DNA of 64,000 nucleotides from contig JADJLZ010000012.1 of assembly GCA_016709875.1 (NCBI GenBank), forward strand, positions 124,001 to 188,000. The letters run 5' to 3'. This document shows, one piece after another, positions 1-9,215 of the stretch. The translations under genes and the position numbers were made by a program. The first letter of the stretch is position 1, and each line of letters starts with the position of its first letter. The stretch is from Planctomycetota bacterium (GTDB lineage Bacteria; Planctomycetota; UBA1135; GCA-002686595). Under the pieces are notes generated by a model that searched no databases, was not told the DNA's origin, and was given only the letters and a program-made list of their open reading frames with translations.

Positions 1-638
1 TCACGGGCACCGTGCTCTTCCCGCTGCTCGCGCATCACTCGCGCACGGATGCGAAGGCCTACGAGCAGGCGCTCTTTGGGGCGCGCGCGATGATCCTGAA
101 GGGCGCGCTCTTCGTGCTTGCGGGTCTGGCGCTCTTCGCGCCGGCCTTCTTCGGACTGCTCTACGACTCGCGCTATTCCGAGGCCGCCTGGATCGCGCAG
201 CTGCTGACGGTGCCGATGTGGGTCTGGATGCTGATGCTCTCCGCCGATCGCGCGGCGCTCGCGGCGGGCAACTCCAAGGCCCTGGCCATCTCCAATGCGT
301 GCTCGCTGGCCGGCAAGCTCGTGGGCTGTTCCGTGGGATACCACTTCGCTGGGCTGGCTGGTTTCATCCTCGGCCTCGCATTCGGCAACGCACTCGGTCA
401 CCTCCCGATCGTCCTGGCTCTGCGGCGCATGCAGATCCACGTCCTGCGCCAGGACCTGCCCTACACGGGCGCGGCCGTCGGGATCCTCGGCGGCGGTGTG
501 CTCGTGCAGCGGCTCGCAGCGCGCGGCCTCGAGGGGCACGTGTCGCTGCTCGTCCAGAGCCTCGTGGCGCTGGTGATCCTCGTACCCTTGGGCTGGAAGA
601 CCGCCCTGCACGCAAAGCAGGTGATCGGCAGCCAATGA
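1..638 (+). CDS. Oligosaccharide flippase (Wzx/MATE-like), C-terminal part, cut by window edge
   Basis: This is the C-terminal ~210 residues of a polytopic membrane protein. The frame is open to the left edge, so the start lies outside the window. Several hydrophobic helices alternate with short basic loops. A GNSKALAISNACSLAGKLVG stretch followed by a glycine-rich helix resembles the late helices of polysaccharide-biosynthesis flippases, which move undecaprenyl-linked glycans across the inner membrane. The stop overlaps the start of the O-antigen-ligase-like gene (ATGA), so the two are probably cotranscribed. The neighbours (ligase, glycosyltransferases, initiating transferase) fit a Wzx role. 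The fragment lacks the N-terminal half needed for a firm family call. Confidence 0.6.
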   Translation, partial: TGTVLFPLLAHHSRTDAKAYEQALFGARAMILKGALFVLAGLALFAPAFFGLLYDSRYSEAAWIAQLLTVPMWVWMLMLSADRAALAAGNSKALAISNACSLAGKLVGCSVGYHFAGLAGFILGLAFGNALGHLPIVLALRRMQIHVLRQDLPYTGAAVGILGGGVLVQRLAARGLEGHVSLLVQSLVALVILVPLGWKTALHAKQVIGSQ

Positions 639-3163
639 TCTCGCTCGCCACGCTCGCGATGATCGGGTGGATACCGCTGATCCTGGTGTCCTTCAGCCTT
701 CTCTCGCCGCGGCGCGCCGTGGTCACGGCCTACATCGTCGGCTGGATGTTCCTGCCGATCCTGAGCTGGAACCTGCCCGGACTGCCGGCCTACGACAAGA
801 CGACGGCGACGAACCTCGGTGTGTTCTTCGGGGTACTGCTCTTCGACACGCGGCGACTGGCGAGCTTCCGTCCCTCGGCCATCGACCTCCCGCTGATCGT
901 GTTTTGCCTCTCGCCGCTGGGCACCTCGCTCGCCAACGACCTGGGGATCTACGACGGTCTCGCGGGTGTCTGGGCGCAAGTCATCGCCTGGGTCATGCCG
1001 TGGGTGATCGGCCGCTGCTATTTCGCGACTCTGCCGGACCTGCGCGAGCTCGCGATCGGGATGTTCCTCGGCGCGGTGGCCTACATCCCGTTGTGCCTGT
1101 TCGAAATGGCCTTCGGTGCGATCCTGCACCTGAAGATCTACGGCTACTACCAGCACGCGCCCGACCAGACCGTCCGTGCCGACGGGTCGGTGCGGCCGAT
1201 GGTTTTCATGCAGCACGGACTGATGCTCGCGATGTGGATGGGCTCGAGTTCGCTGGTCGGCCTGGCGGTGGCACGCGATGCAGGTCTCCGGCGCATCCCG
1301 CCCTCCGCGAAGTCCGCGCTGGCGTTTGCGCTCGTCGCGACCACGATCCTCAGCCGTTCGGTCGGGGCGAGCGTGCTCCTGCTCCTGGGGATGCTCTTGT
1401 GGTATGTGGCCCGCAGCGTGCGCTTCACACTTCCGATCGCCGTGCTCGCGTTCCTGGTTCCCTCGTACATGGCGCTGCGCTGGACTGGGGCGGTCGAGGT
1501 CGCGGACCTGACGCAGCCGATCGCCTCGGTGCTCCAGGCGAGCGGGGTGTCGCAAGCCGAGGCGACCGAGCGCTTGCGCTCGGCGCGCGTGCGCTTCGAG
1601 AGCGAGGACTGGCTGCTGGCGGAAGCGCGCACGAAGCCGGTCTTCGGCCTGAGCGCCTGGGGCTTCAACCAGACGCGCGATCGGGAGACGGGCGAGATGA
1701 TCTCGATCACGACGGATGGCTTCTGGACGATCCTTGCGGCGACGCGCGGACTGATCGGACTGGGCGCCTGGACGTTGATGATGCTGCTTCCCGCGCTGCT
1801 GTTCCTGCGCAGACATCCTCCATCCGCGTGGCGCACCCCGCTCGTGGCGACCGGCGGCGCGCTCGCCCTCGTGCTGGCATTGACCACGGCGGACTGTCTC
1901 ATGAACGCGAACATCAACCCGATCTACACGCTCATCGGCGGAGGGATGATCGGACTGCCGCAGCTTCGCCTGCGATCCCGTCCGCGGGTGCAGCGCGACG
2001 CGGCAGGAGTCGGCCCTGGCGCGCGGTGTTTCCGCGGTCTGATGGGGGATCTACCATCGGTTTTGCGCCCTGCGCGTCGACATCCACGGCTCTACTCCCT
2101 CACTCGCGGCGCATTCCGAAGCCTCCCCATGCAACAAGCCAGCGGCCGCCGCACACGTAGGATCACAGCGCTCATTCTCGGGGCATTCCTCTCGGTAGGC
2201 GCGCTCGAGTTCGTGCTGCGCATCGCGGCGCCGCAGCCCAAGAGCTGGCTCGAGATCTACCGCAGCCTGCCGGAGCCGCTCTACTACGGCTTCGACCGGG
2301 CGCGCTGCCTCGCCGATACGGGTGACGCGCGCTGGCAAGTGCGCATCGACGCCGAGGGCCGGCGGATCGCGGCCGCGGACGAGCAATCGAGGACGCCCGC
2401 AGCGCCCACGATCCCGGTGATCGGCGACTCGTTCGTCTTTGGCTACGGAGTTCCCTTCGAGGATTCGATCGCCGGCCTGCTGGCTGCGGCCTCCGCGGGC
2501 CAGGCCCGCTACCGCGACGAGGGCGTTCCCGGCTACGGACCGATCCAATACCGCGCCCTGCTCGAGCGCGACCTCGCGGAGGAGCCCGCGCCCGCGCGTG
2601 TCGTCGTGGTGAGCTACCTGGGCAACGACTTCTTCGACTGCGTCTGGGGCAAGCGTCCCACGCTCACGAACGGCACGCTGGGGGACACGGGCGGCGCGCG
2701 CGGGATGCTCAAGCGCCACGTGCACGTCTACCGACTCTTCTCGAGGCTCTGGCACTCGCTGGGGATGAAGGGCAGCGGCGAAGCACACCTGGCGATGTTC
2801 GCGCAGCAGGACTGGACGACCGAGCCGCTCGCGCACGCGAAGACCGTGTTCGAGGAGGAGTTCCGCGCGATGCAGGCCGCCTGCGCGCAGCGGCACGTGC
2901 CCTTGACCGTGCTGCTCATCCCGCCGATCGAGGAGGTGCGCCACGCCGGGAGCGCGCCGCCAGGACTCGACTTCGGACTCCCCGGGGCGCAGGCGCGCGA
3001 GGTGTTGACGAACCTCGGCGTGCCCTTCGTCGACTCGACCGCGGCGCTCACCGAGGCCGGCTACGCGAACACCTTCCTGCAGATCGACGGGCACCTCTCG
3101 CGCCGGGGCAACGAGATCGCGCGCGACTGCATCTTGCGCGCCTTCGTCGCGCCGAGCGCCTAG
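635..3163 (+). CDS. O-antigen-ligase-like membrane protein running in frame into an SGNH/GDSL hydrolase domain
   Basis: One uninterrupted 842-residue frame holds two proteins' worth of sequence. Residues ~1-450 are a polytopic membrane domain of the O-antigen ligase/polymerase type, with about ten helices and a large periplasmic loop (GVSQAEATERL... TKPVFGLSAWGFNQT). Residues ~500-842 begin with their own membrane anchor (RRITALILGAFLSVGALEFV) and contain a GDSFVFGYG nucleophile block, a YLGNDFF block and a DGHL block of SGNH hydrolases. The joining ~50 residues are low-complexity and arginine-rich, like translated non-coding DNA. A TGA in another frame at 2040-2042, a promoter-like TACCAT at 2052 and an in-frame ATG at 2129 suggest two genes originally, joined by an indel near 1,980. 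The SGNH part resembles the other three SGNH copies in this window. Confidence 0.7.
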   Translation: MISLATLAMIGWIPLILVSFSLLSPRRAVVTAYIVGWMFLPILSWNLPGLPAYDKTTATNLGVFFGVLLFDTRRLASFRPSAIDLPLIVFCLSPLGTSLANDLGIYDGLAGVWAQVIAWVMPWVIGRCYFATLPDLRELAIGMFLGAVAYIPLCLFEMAFGAILHLKIYGYYQHAPDQTVRADGSVRPMVFMQHGLMLAMWMGSSSLVGLAVARDAGLRRIPPSAKSALAFALVATTILSRSVGASVLLLLGMLLWYVARSVRFTLPIAVLAFLVPSYMALRWTGAVEVADLTQPIASVLQASGVSQAEATERLRSARVRFESEDWLLAEARTKPVFGLSAWGFNQTRDRETGEMISITTDGFWTILAATRGLIGLGAWTLMMLLPALLFLRRHPPSAWRTPLVATGGALALVLALTTADCLMNANINPIYTLIGGGMIGLPQLRLRSRPRVQRDAAGVGPGARCFRGLMGDLPSVLRPARRHPRLYSLTRGAFRSLPMQQASGRRTRRITALILGAFLSVGALEFVLRIAAPQPKSWLEIYRSLPEPLYYGFDRARCLADTGDARWQVRIDAEGRRIAAADEQSRTPAAPTIPVIGDSFVFGYGVPFEDSIAGLLAAASAGQARYRDEGVPGYGPIQYRALLERDLAEEPAPARVVVVSYLGNDFFDCVWGKRPTLTNGTLGDTGGARGMLKRHVHVYRLFSRLWHSLGMKGSGEAHLAMFAQQDWTTEPLAHAKTVFEEEFRAMQAACAQRHVPLTVLLIPPIEEVRHAGSAPPGLDFGLPGAQAREVLTNLGVPFVDSTAALTEAGYANTFLQIDGHLSRRGNEIARDCILRAFVAPSA
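2052..2057 (+). promoter_or_regulatory. Possible -10 element inside the fused frame
   Basis: TACCAT lies 71 bases before the ATG at 2129, which would start a free-standing SGNH protein. It matches the TANNNT pattern before most transcription units in this window. Its position in the low-complexity joint of the fused frame is the main reason to suspect a separate gene. It is weak evidence on its own. Confidence 0.3.
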
Positions 3164-3539
3164 CGCTGGCCCTGGCGATGGCTACGCATTCCTCTCGCCG
3201 CGACATCCCTCGACCAGGCTCGCGGGTCCACTGCGCCCGCCAGACCGCAGCCAGGTCTCGACCGCAGCGGTAGACGCCCGGCCGCCCGTGCTCTCCGACG
3301 AGGCCGGCGGACTTGGCTCGATCTCGGCTGGAAGCTTTGGACCCGCTCGAGCACCTGAGCTACCGCAGCGACTTCCGTCCTCTGCGCACCGGTGCAGCGC
3401 CTCGGCTCCGGCCAAAGCTCGGGCGCGGCACGCTGGCGTGCGCATGTCGTCCGACGACCGCGCTTCCGGCCGAGCAGGCCTCGTAAGCCTGCGCGCCTTG
3501 CTGCCGCTTCAGTGGCGTGAAGGCGCAACGCATCATCCT

Positions 3540-4427
3540 GCGACTCTGGCGCAGGAGCTGGCCCGCTGGGCTGGCTCGCGGAGTTCCCGACGGCGCTCAT
3601 GCCCGCGGAAAGCGCGTCGTCGTCGTCGTCGAGAGCGACTGGAAGTGCAATGTCGCCGGACGCGAGAGCCTGAAGCACAGGTTGCTCGACATGGACCCGA
3701 TCCGCTTCCGAATGGCGCGCTGGATCTGCAATCACGCGACACTGGCGCTGTTCACGCTTCGTCCGCCGACGCTGTTCGCGCGTGCGCGCTGGGCGCGAGA
3801 GCTCCTACGTCACTCCCGCTGTCTGGATCAACGACGAGGACATCCTCGGGCCACGCGGCGCGCGGAGGCAGCGTGGAGGCGAAGTCGAAGGGACCGGTCC
3901 GGCTGTTGCACGCCGGGCGGCTGCAACTGGCCAAGGGCGTCGGCGTCCTGCTCGCCGCCCTGCGCCTGCTCGAGGAGCGCGGCGAGACGCTCGTGATCGA
4001 CATCATCGGCACGGGCGAGGCGCGCGAAGCCTGTCTCGGCGGCCGCGTGCGCAGCGCTGCACCGGCCGGTCCTGGATCGGTTCCGTACGGCGCGCCATTC
4101 TTCGAACTTGGGCTCAGGCCGCGCCGCTGCTCGTGCCGCGCCTGACGAACGAGCAGCCAGTAGTCGTGCTCGATGCCAATGCCAAGGCCGCCCCTGTGAC
4201 TCGCCCGACACGGACGGGCCTGAGGCCGCACGTCGCGCACGCACAGACGGGCTGGCTCGCAGCGTCCGGGCGACATCGAGGGTCTGGCCGTGGCACTTGC
4301 GCGTGCGAACTCGTCCGCGGGCGAGCTGCGTGGGATGGGGCTGAGGGCGCTCGCCGGGACGCAGGGTGTCACGCACCGCGCGATGCACCGCTGGCGTTCG
4401 CAGCTGATCGCCAGGCACTGCAACTGA
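3540..4427 (+). pseudogene. Decayed GT4-type glycosyltransferase
   Basis: Recognisable pieces of one glycosyltransferase are spread over three reading frames. In order they are RVVVVVESDWKCNVAGRESL and MARWICNHATLALFT (about 3613-3756), SSYVTPAVWINDEDIL (about 3800-3847), PVRLLHAGRLQLAKGVGVLL with TLVIDIIGTGE (about 3885-4030), LLVPRLTNEQPVVVLDANAK and LRPHVAHAQTGWL (about 4125-4260), and RPGDIEGLAVALARANSSAG running to a TGA at 4425-4427. The order and content match the C-terminal nucleotide-sugar-binding half of GT4 enzymes. At least four frame changes are needed, so no intact enzyme can be made. The N-terminal half may be in 3164-3540, but I cannot read it there. It converges on the intact GT4 gene at 4441-5655. 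Confidence 0.65.
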
Positions 4428-4440
4428 GCGCGCGCGGGGA

Positions 4441-5655
4441 TCAGCTCGGCGCGTGGGGCTCGCCACGGAACAGCGCGGCGAGCGTGCGCGCCTCGAGGTG
4501 CCCGTCGTGGAGCGCGGCCACGCGTTCGCGCCCAGCGGCGCCCATGCGCTGCAGGTCGGCGAGGGGAGTCGACAGCGCAGCGCGCATCGAGTTCGCCAGG
4601 TCGCCGGGCGACGCAGGCGGTACGAGCCAGCCGTTCACGCCCGGCTGGACGAGTTCGGCGATCGCGCCGACCTGCGTCGCGATCACGGGGCGGCCCGCGG
4701 CGAGCGATTCCATGAGCACGACGGGCAGGCCCTCGGCGAGGCTCGGGAGGACGAGCACCCGGCTGGCGTTCATGCGCGCGCGCACGTCTGGCCCGCCGAG
4801 CCAGCCGGAGAGGTGTACGCGCTCGCGCAACCCGTGACGCGCGATCGCGGCCTCGATCGCGGGGCGCAGCGGACCGTCGCCGACGAGTTCGAGTTCGAAG
4901 CGCAGGCCTTCGGCGGCGAGCTTGCCCGCGGCCTCGAGCAGCAAGAGGTGGCCCTTCTCCTCTCCGAAGCGCGCCACGCACAGCATGCGCGGCTCCTCGG
5001 GCAGGGGCTCGGGCGCGGGTTCGAAGTGCGCCGACTCGAGTCCGCAGCGCACGACGTGGATGCGCTCCCAGTCCTGCGTCGCGGAGAAGCGCATCAGGTG
5101 CGCGCGCGCGTGCAGGCTGACCGCGACGGCGAAGCGCGCGTGGTGCACTTTCTCGCCGAGGGCCCAGAGCGGTGCGTGGTCGAGCGCGTCGGTTCCGTGC
5201 GCGGTGAAGCTGTAGGGCGGGCCTCCCAGCAGGCGCGCGAGCAGCGCGATCGTCGCGGAGTTGGTCGCGAAGTGCGCGTGCAGGTGCTCCGCGCGGCCGC
5301 GGCGCAGGAGCCGCACGAGCTCGGCTGCCTCGCACAGGTAGACGAGATGCCGCAGGACGCCGGCCTCGGACGCTCGACCCAGGCGGAGTGCCATGCGCAG
5401 CGCGCGCACGAAGCGCGCGGGGCCGCGCAGAGCCTGTGCGAACGCCGCCCAGAGCAGTCCGAGCGCGCCCGCGTCCAGGATCGCCTGCGTGCGCTCGCGC
5501 TCCGCGATGTCGTCGGGGTCGACCAGCGGCTCGTCTACGCGCCGGGTCGAGAAACGCAGCACCTGGAATCCCAGACGCTCGAGCGCTGCGATCTCGCGGC
5601 GCACGAAGGAGTGGCTCGTCTTGGGATAGAGCGCGGTCAGGTAGGCGACGATCAT
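4441..5655 (-). CDS. GT4-family glycosyltransferase
   Basis: This 404-residue protein has two Rossmann-like halves typical of GT-B enzymes. The N-terminal half contains YPKTSHSFVRREIAALE and HLHAHFATNSATIALLA, as in colanic-acid and exopolysaccharide GT4 transferases. The C-terminal half contains RFGEEKGHLLLLEA, then SLAEGLPVVLMESLAAGRPV and the ELVQPGVNGWLVPP sugar-nucleotide region. The start at 5655 is chosen because MIVAYLTALYPKTS begins directly with the first beta strand and a purine-rich AGGGG lies upstream. An extended frame to 5808 would add basic low-complexity sequence and run into the next gene. It probably adds a sugar to a lipid-linked glycan in the cytoplasm. It sits 64 bases downstream of the GT2 gene and is likely cotranscribed with it. 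Confidence 0.87.
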   Translation of the reverse strand: MIVAYLTALYPKTSHSFVRREIAALERLGFQVLRFSTRRVDEPLVDPDDIAERERTQAILDAGALGLLWAAFAQALRGPARFVRALRMALRLGRASEAGVLRHLVYLCEAAELVRLLRRGRAEHLHAHFATNSATIALLARLLGGPPYSFTAHGTDALDHAPLWALGEKVHHARFAVAVSLHARAHLMRFSATQDWERIHVVRCGLESAHFEPAPEPLPEEPRMLCVARFGEEKGHLLLLEAAGKLAAEGLRFELELVGDGPLRPAIEAAIARHGLRERVHLSGWLGGPDVRARMNASRVLVLPSLAEGLPVVLMESLAAGRPVIATQVGAIAELVQPGVNGWLVPPASPGDLANSMRAALSTPLADLQRMGAAGRERVAALHDGHLEARTLAALFRGEPHAPS

Positions 5656-5719
5656 GACGGAGTGCCCCTGGCCTCCCGTCTGGGCGCGGCGCTGTCCCGT
5701 AGGGCTGCGGGGCTCGTCT

Positions 5720-6748
5720 TCACTTGTATTCGATGAGGCGCGCCGCGACGCGCTGGCGGCGTTGACGACGCGAGCGCAGCATGCCGAAGCCCTGCGGCAC
5801 GCGTCCACCCATGCAGAAGACGGCGTAGGCGATCCGGTCGTAGGCGCTGTCTCCCCTCGCCCGCCGGCCGATGGCGATGCGCAGCGTCTGCGCCAGGAGC
5901 AGCACGAGGCCCGCCGCAGCGACGAGGAGCGCGGTGCGCCTGTCGAAGGCGATCGCCGCCGCGATCACGGCCAGCGCGACGAGCAGCGGGAAGGCCGCAG
6001 CCCACACGAGCACCCCGCGGATCGCGCGACGGTCGCTGTCGGGGGCGGACCGGCCATGGAGGAAGAGCGCCTCTCCCGCGCCGAAACCCGTGCGCACCGA
6101 GCGGCGCCACCACTGCGAGAAGCGCGTCATCGCGGCGTCGTGCAAGGTCATGTCGGCGTCCAGGCGCAGGATCCGGTGGCCGCGTTCGCGCAGCCGCTTG
6201 CACAACTCGGGTTCCTCGCCGCAGACGAGCGAAGGGTCGAAGCCCTGCACCTGCGCCAGCGCGGTGTGGCGCATCAGCGAATCCCCGCCGCAGGCACTGG
6301 CTTCGCCGATGGGCGAGTTCCACTCGATGTCGCACAGGCGGTTGTAGAGCGTCGCCTCGCGGAAACGCTCGCGCCGGCGACCGCACACGACGGCCACGTC
6401 GGCGCGCTCGCGCAGCGTCCGTAGGCCGGTTTCGATCCAGGCAGGGAAGAGCTCGCAGTCGCCATCCACGAACTGCACGAACTCGAGGTCCGAGCGGAGG
6501 CTGGCGAGATGCCGCCAGCCCTCGTTGCGGGCGCGGGCGGCGCTGAAGGGCCTCGACATGTCGAGTTCAACGACCTCGACGCCCAGGCCGCGGGCGAGCT
6601 CGACGCTGCCGTCCTGCGAGCCGGAGTCGACGTAGACGACGTGTGCGCACTGCTTGCGCACGGACTCCAGGCAGCGCCGCAGCCGCTCGCCTTCATTGCG
6701 ACCGATGGCGACCACTCCCAGTTCGGGGGCTGCGTTGTCTCGATGCAT
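5720..6748 (-). CDS. GT2-family glycosyltransferase with C-terminal membrane helices
   Basis: This 342-residue protein starts with a GT-A domain: GVVAIGRNEGERLRRCLESV is the nucleotide-binding first strand, VVYVDSGSQDGSVELA follows, and VDGDCELFPAW provides the metal-binding DXD-type motif. CGGDSLMRHTALAQVQGFD and CGEEPELCKRLRERGH form the acceptor side, with an acidic catalytic region. Residues ~235-300 contain two or three hydrophobic helices, so the enzyme is probably anchored in the inner membrane. It fits assembly of the local surface glycan. It is divergent from the amidotransferase gene at 6791, and the two putative -10 elements overlap in the short gap between them. Confidence 0.87.
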   Translation of the reverse strand: MHRDNAAPELGVVAIGRNEGERLRRCLESVRKQCAHVVYVDSGSQDGSVELARGLGVEVVELDMSRPFSAARARNEGWRHLASLRSDLEFVQFVDGDCELFPAWIETGLRTLRERADVAVVCGRRRERFREATLYNRLCDIEWNSPIGEASACGGDSLMRHTALAQVQGFDPSLVCGEEPELCKRLRERGHRILRLDADMTLHDAAMTRFSQWWRRSVRTGFGAGEALFLHGRSAPDSDRRAIRGVLVWAAAFPLLVALAVIAAAIAFDRRTALLVAAAGLVLLLAQTLRIAIGRRARGDSAYDRIAYAVFCMGGRVPQGFGMLRSRRQRRQRVAARLIEYK

Positions 6749-6771
6749 GTGGACGGGAGAAGTCGCCCCGC

Positions 6772-6778
6772 TATTCTA
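6772..6778. promoter_or_regulatory. Overlapping divergent -10 elements
   Basis: CTATTCTAC reads as TATTCT on the plus strand (6772-6777), 13 bases before the ATG at 6791. It also reads as TAGAAT on the minus strand (6778-6773), 24 bases before the ATG at 6748. The divergent genes would then share almost the same melting site, which implies mutually exclusive initiation. No clear -35 element is visible. Confidence 0.45.
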
Positions 6779-6790
6779 CTCTGCTCACCC

Positions 6791-8749
6791 ATGTGCGGCA
6801 TCGCTGTCTCGATCGGTCACATCGATTCCGCCGTGGAAGCGGCGCTCGAGCGCGTGAATACGGCCCAACTCCACCGCGGGCCCGACGCGGGCGCGCTCTG
6901 GCGCTCGCCGACCATGGACAAGGAGCGCGGCGTCCAGCTCGCGCACCGGCGCCTCTCGATCGTGGACCTGAGCGAGGCCGCGAACCAGCCGATGCACGAC
7001 GAGGAGACCGGCAACGTGCTGGTCTACAACGGCGAGATCTACGGCTTCGAGGAGCTGCGCGCGGAGCTCGTCGCGCTTGGAAATCGTTTCCACACACGCT
7101 CGGACACCGAGGTGCTGCTGCGCGCCTACGCCGTCTGGGGTCCCGAGTGCGTGAAGCGCCTGCGCGGCATGTTCGTCTTCGCGCTCTGGGATGCGCGCAA
7201 GCGCGTGCTGGTCGTCGCGCGCGACCGCCTGGGCATCAAGCCGCTCTACTACGCCCGCGTGGTGGGCAAGAAAGGCCGCGCGACGCTGTTCTTCGCGTCG
7301 GAGCTGCGCTCGCTGCTCGCCTCGGAGCTGCTCGAGCGGCGCATCTCGCCCGCGGCGCTCGCGACCTACGGCTGGAACGGCTTCGTGAACGGCGACCAGG
7401 CGATCGTGCTGGGCGTGTTCGAGCTGCCCGCGGCGCACTGGGCCGAGATCAGCCTCGAGGGCGAGCTCCCCAAGCCGCGCCGCTACTGGAGCGTGCCCGT
7501 CCCGCAGGGCCCAGGGACGGACGACCTCTCCGAGCTGCGCGCGGAACTCGAGCGCGCGGCGCGCGAGCACCTCGTGAGCGACGTGCCCGTGGGCGTGTTC
7601 CTCTCCGGCGGCATCGACTCGAGCGCGGTTTCCGCGCTCACCGCGCGCGCGGGCAGCGGCAAGATCTGCACCTTCACGATCGCCTTCGACGATCCCGCCT
7701 TCGACGAGTCGCGCTACGCGCGGCAGGTCTCCGAGCAGCTGGGCACGCAGCACCGCGAGATCCTGCTCACCGAGCAGGCCTTCGGCGAGCAGCTCGAGGC
7801 GGCGCTCGGCTGCCTGGACCAGCCCAGTTTCGACGCGATCAACACGTATTTCGTGAGCCGCGCGGTGCGCGAGGCGGGCATCACGGTCGCGCTCGCGGGC
7901 ACGGGCGGCGACGAGATCTTCGGCGGCTACAAGAGCTTCGCGGAGATCCCGCGCGGCGCGCGCGTCTCGCGCCGCCTGCGCGGCCTGCCGAAGGGCGCGC
8001 TGCGCGCCTTCGCGAGCGTCGTCACGCGCGCCGCGATGGGGGCGCCGGGTGCGATCCCGCCGCAGACGCGCTGGGGCAAGCTCGAGGACGCGCTCGGCTG
8101 CGGCGGGGATCTCGTGGACGTCTACCAGGTCTCCTACGGGCTCTTCTCCGGCCGATTCCTGTCCGAGATGCTCGACGGCGACGTGGCGCGCGAGGCCGTG
8201 CGCGGAGTCGTCCCTTCGCGCCGCGAGGAGCTGCGCGAACTCGTCGCGGGCACGACGCCGCTGCGCGCGATCTCGGCGCTCGAGCTCACGAACTTCCTCG
8301 AGCAGCGTCTGCTGCGCGACACCGACGCGGCGAGCATGGCGGTCTCGCTCGAGGTACGCGTGCCGCTGCTCGACCACCTCGTGATCGAGGCCGCCGCACG
8401 CCTGTCCGATCGGCGCCGCTTCGAGCCGCTCGGCCGCAAGCAGGCGCTGCGCGACGTGGCCCTGGGCGGTCTGGACCCGGCGATCTTCGACCGACCCAAG
8501 TCGGGCTTCGTGCTCCCGATCGAGCGCTGGGCGCGCGGGGGGATGCTGCGCGAGGTCGCGGATACCCTCCAGGACGCCCGCGCTTGCCGGGCGATCGGCC
8601 TCGCGCCGGAGCCCGTCTCGCGCCTGTGGAAGGCCTTCGAGGCGGGGGCGCCGGGCATCTACTGGTCGCGGGTCTGGTCGGTCTTCGCGCTGCTGCGCTG
8701 GTGCGCCAAGCACTCGGTCAGCCTGAGCGGGTCCGGCGCGGGCCTCTAG
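6791..8749 (+). CDS. asnB: Asparagine synthase (glutamine-hydrolysing)-type amidotransferase
   Basis: This is a 652-residue class II glutamine amidotransferase fused to an asparagine-synthetase domain. The start at 6791 leaves Cys2 (MCGIAVS) as the N-terminal nucleophile after methionine removal. Further glutaminase-domain motifs are LHRGPDAG, AHRRLSIVDLS and VYNGEIYGF. The synthetase half has the ATP pyrophosphatase loop GVFLSGGIDSSAVSAL and GTGGDEIFGGY. The size is near the usual 600-660 residues. In polysaccharide loci such enzymes often amidate sugar or peptide acceptors rather than supply asparagine. The flanking glycosyltransferases and sugar transferase make that plausible here, but sequence alone cannot settle the substrate. 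Confidence 0.9.
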   Translation: MCGIAVSIGHIDSAVEAALERVNTAQLHRGPDAGALWRSPTMDKERGVQLAHRRLSIVDLSEAANQPMHDEETGNVLVYNGEIYGFEELRAELVALGNRFHTRSDTEVLLRAYAVWGPECVKRLRGMFVFALWDARKRVLVVARDRLGIKPLYYARVVGKKGRATLFFASELRSLLASELLERRISPAALATYGWNGFVNGDQAIVLGVFELPAAHWAEISLEGELPKPRRYWSVPVPQGPGTDDLSELRAELERAAREHLVSDVPVGVFLSGGIDSSAVSALTARAGSGKICTFTIAFDDPAFDESRYARQVSEQLGTQHREILLTEQAFGEQLEAALGCLDQPSFDAINTYFVSRAVREAGITVALAGTGGDEIFGGYKSFAEIPRGARVSRRLRGLPKGALRAFASVVTRAAMGAPGAIPPQTRWGKLEDALGCGGDLVDVYQVSYGLFSGRFLSEMLDGDVAREAVRGVVPSRREELRELVAGTTPLRAISALELTNFLEQRLLRDTDAASMAVSLEVRVPLLDHLVIEAAARLSDRRRFEPLGRKQALRDVALGGLDPAIFDRPKSGFVLPIERWARGGMLREVADTLQDARACRAIGLAPEPVSRLWKAFEAGAPGIYWSRVWSVFALLRWCAKHSVSLSGSGAGL

Positions 8750-9215
8750 GGGCACTTTTTGCGCCACACTCGCCATCTGTGAACGCGGAATTCATATCCG
8801 GAATCGCACTCTGGATTTGTACGAACGGGGCTCGGAACGCCAAGGGTTGAAGACTCCAGCCCACGTCAGGGTGGCGAATCGGAGCGCCAGGTGGAGGGCT
8901 GCCATCGATTTGGGTCTGTCTTGCCCTCGCTCCAGGCGGCGCGGCGCCTCCTCGACGCCGGTCCCAGAACCGGGCTGTGCCCGGCTTGCGAGAAACCGCC
9001 GTCCTGGAACGCATATCGCCCATTTTACGATCTGCGAGAGGCTACTGGCGCGACCACCCGGGTGGGGGTATCTTCTCGTGTCGAAAGCTTCATAACACCC
9101 CGTGAAGCTGCATCACCCCTCCAGGCACTAGTCACCCCCAAGCTCGCGGTCGGTCGTTCGAAATCAGGCGAACGAATCTGCCGAAGGCCGTGGTGCATGG
9201 CACTCCAGGAAGTCC
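8750..9215 (+). other. Intergenic region before the sugar transferase, no convincing gene
   Basis: These 466 bases have noticeably lower GC than the flanks. Short open frames here lack family signals and codon bias. Visible structure: an inverted repeat CCGGGC-TGT-GCCCGG at 8970-8984, a perfect 12-base palindrome CCACCCGGGTGG at 9054-9065, and a promoter-like TATCTT at 9069-9074, 141 bases before the next start. The palindrome just ahead of the putative -10 would suit an operator. No tRNA-like cloverleaf was seen. Confidence 0.4.

Noticed and set aside
218..634. Upstream extension of the O-antigen-ligase frame
   Set aside because: It overlaps the flippase in another frame and is arginine/proline-rich shadow sequence; membrane protein sequence begins at the ATG at 635.
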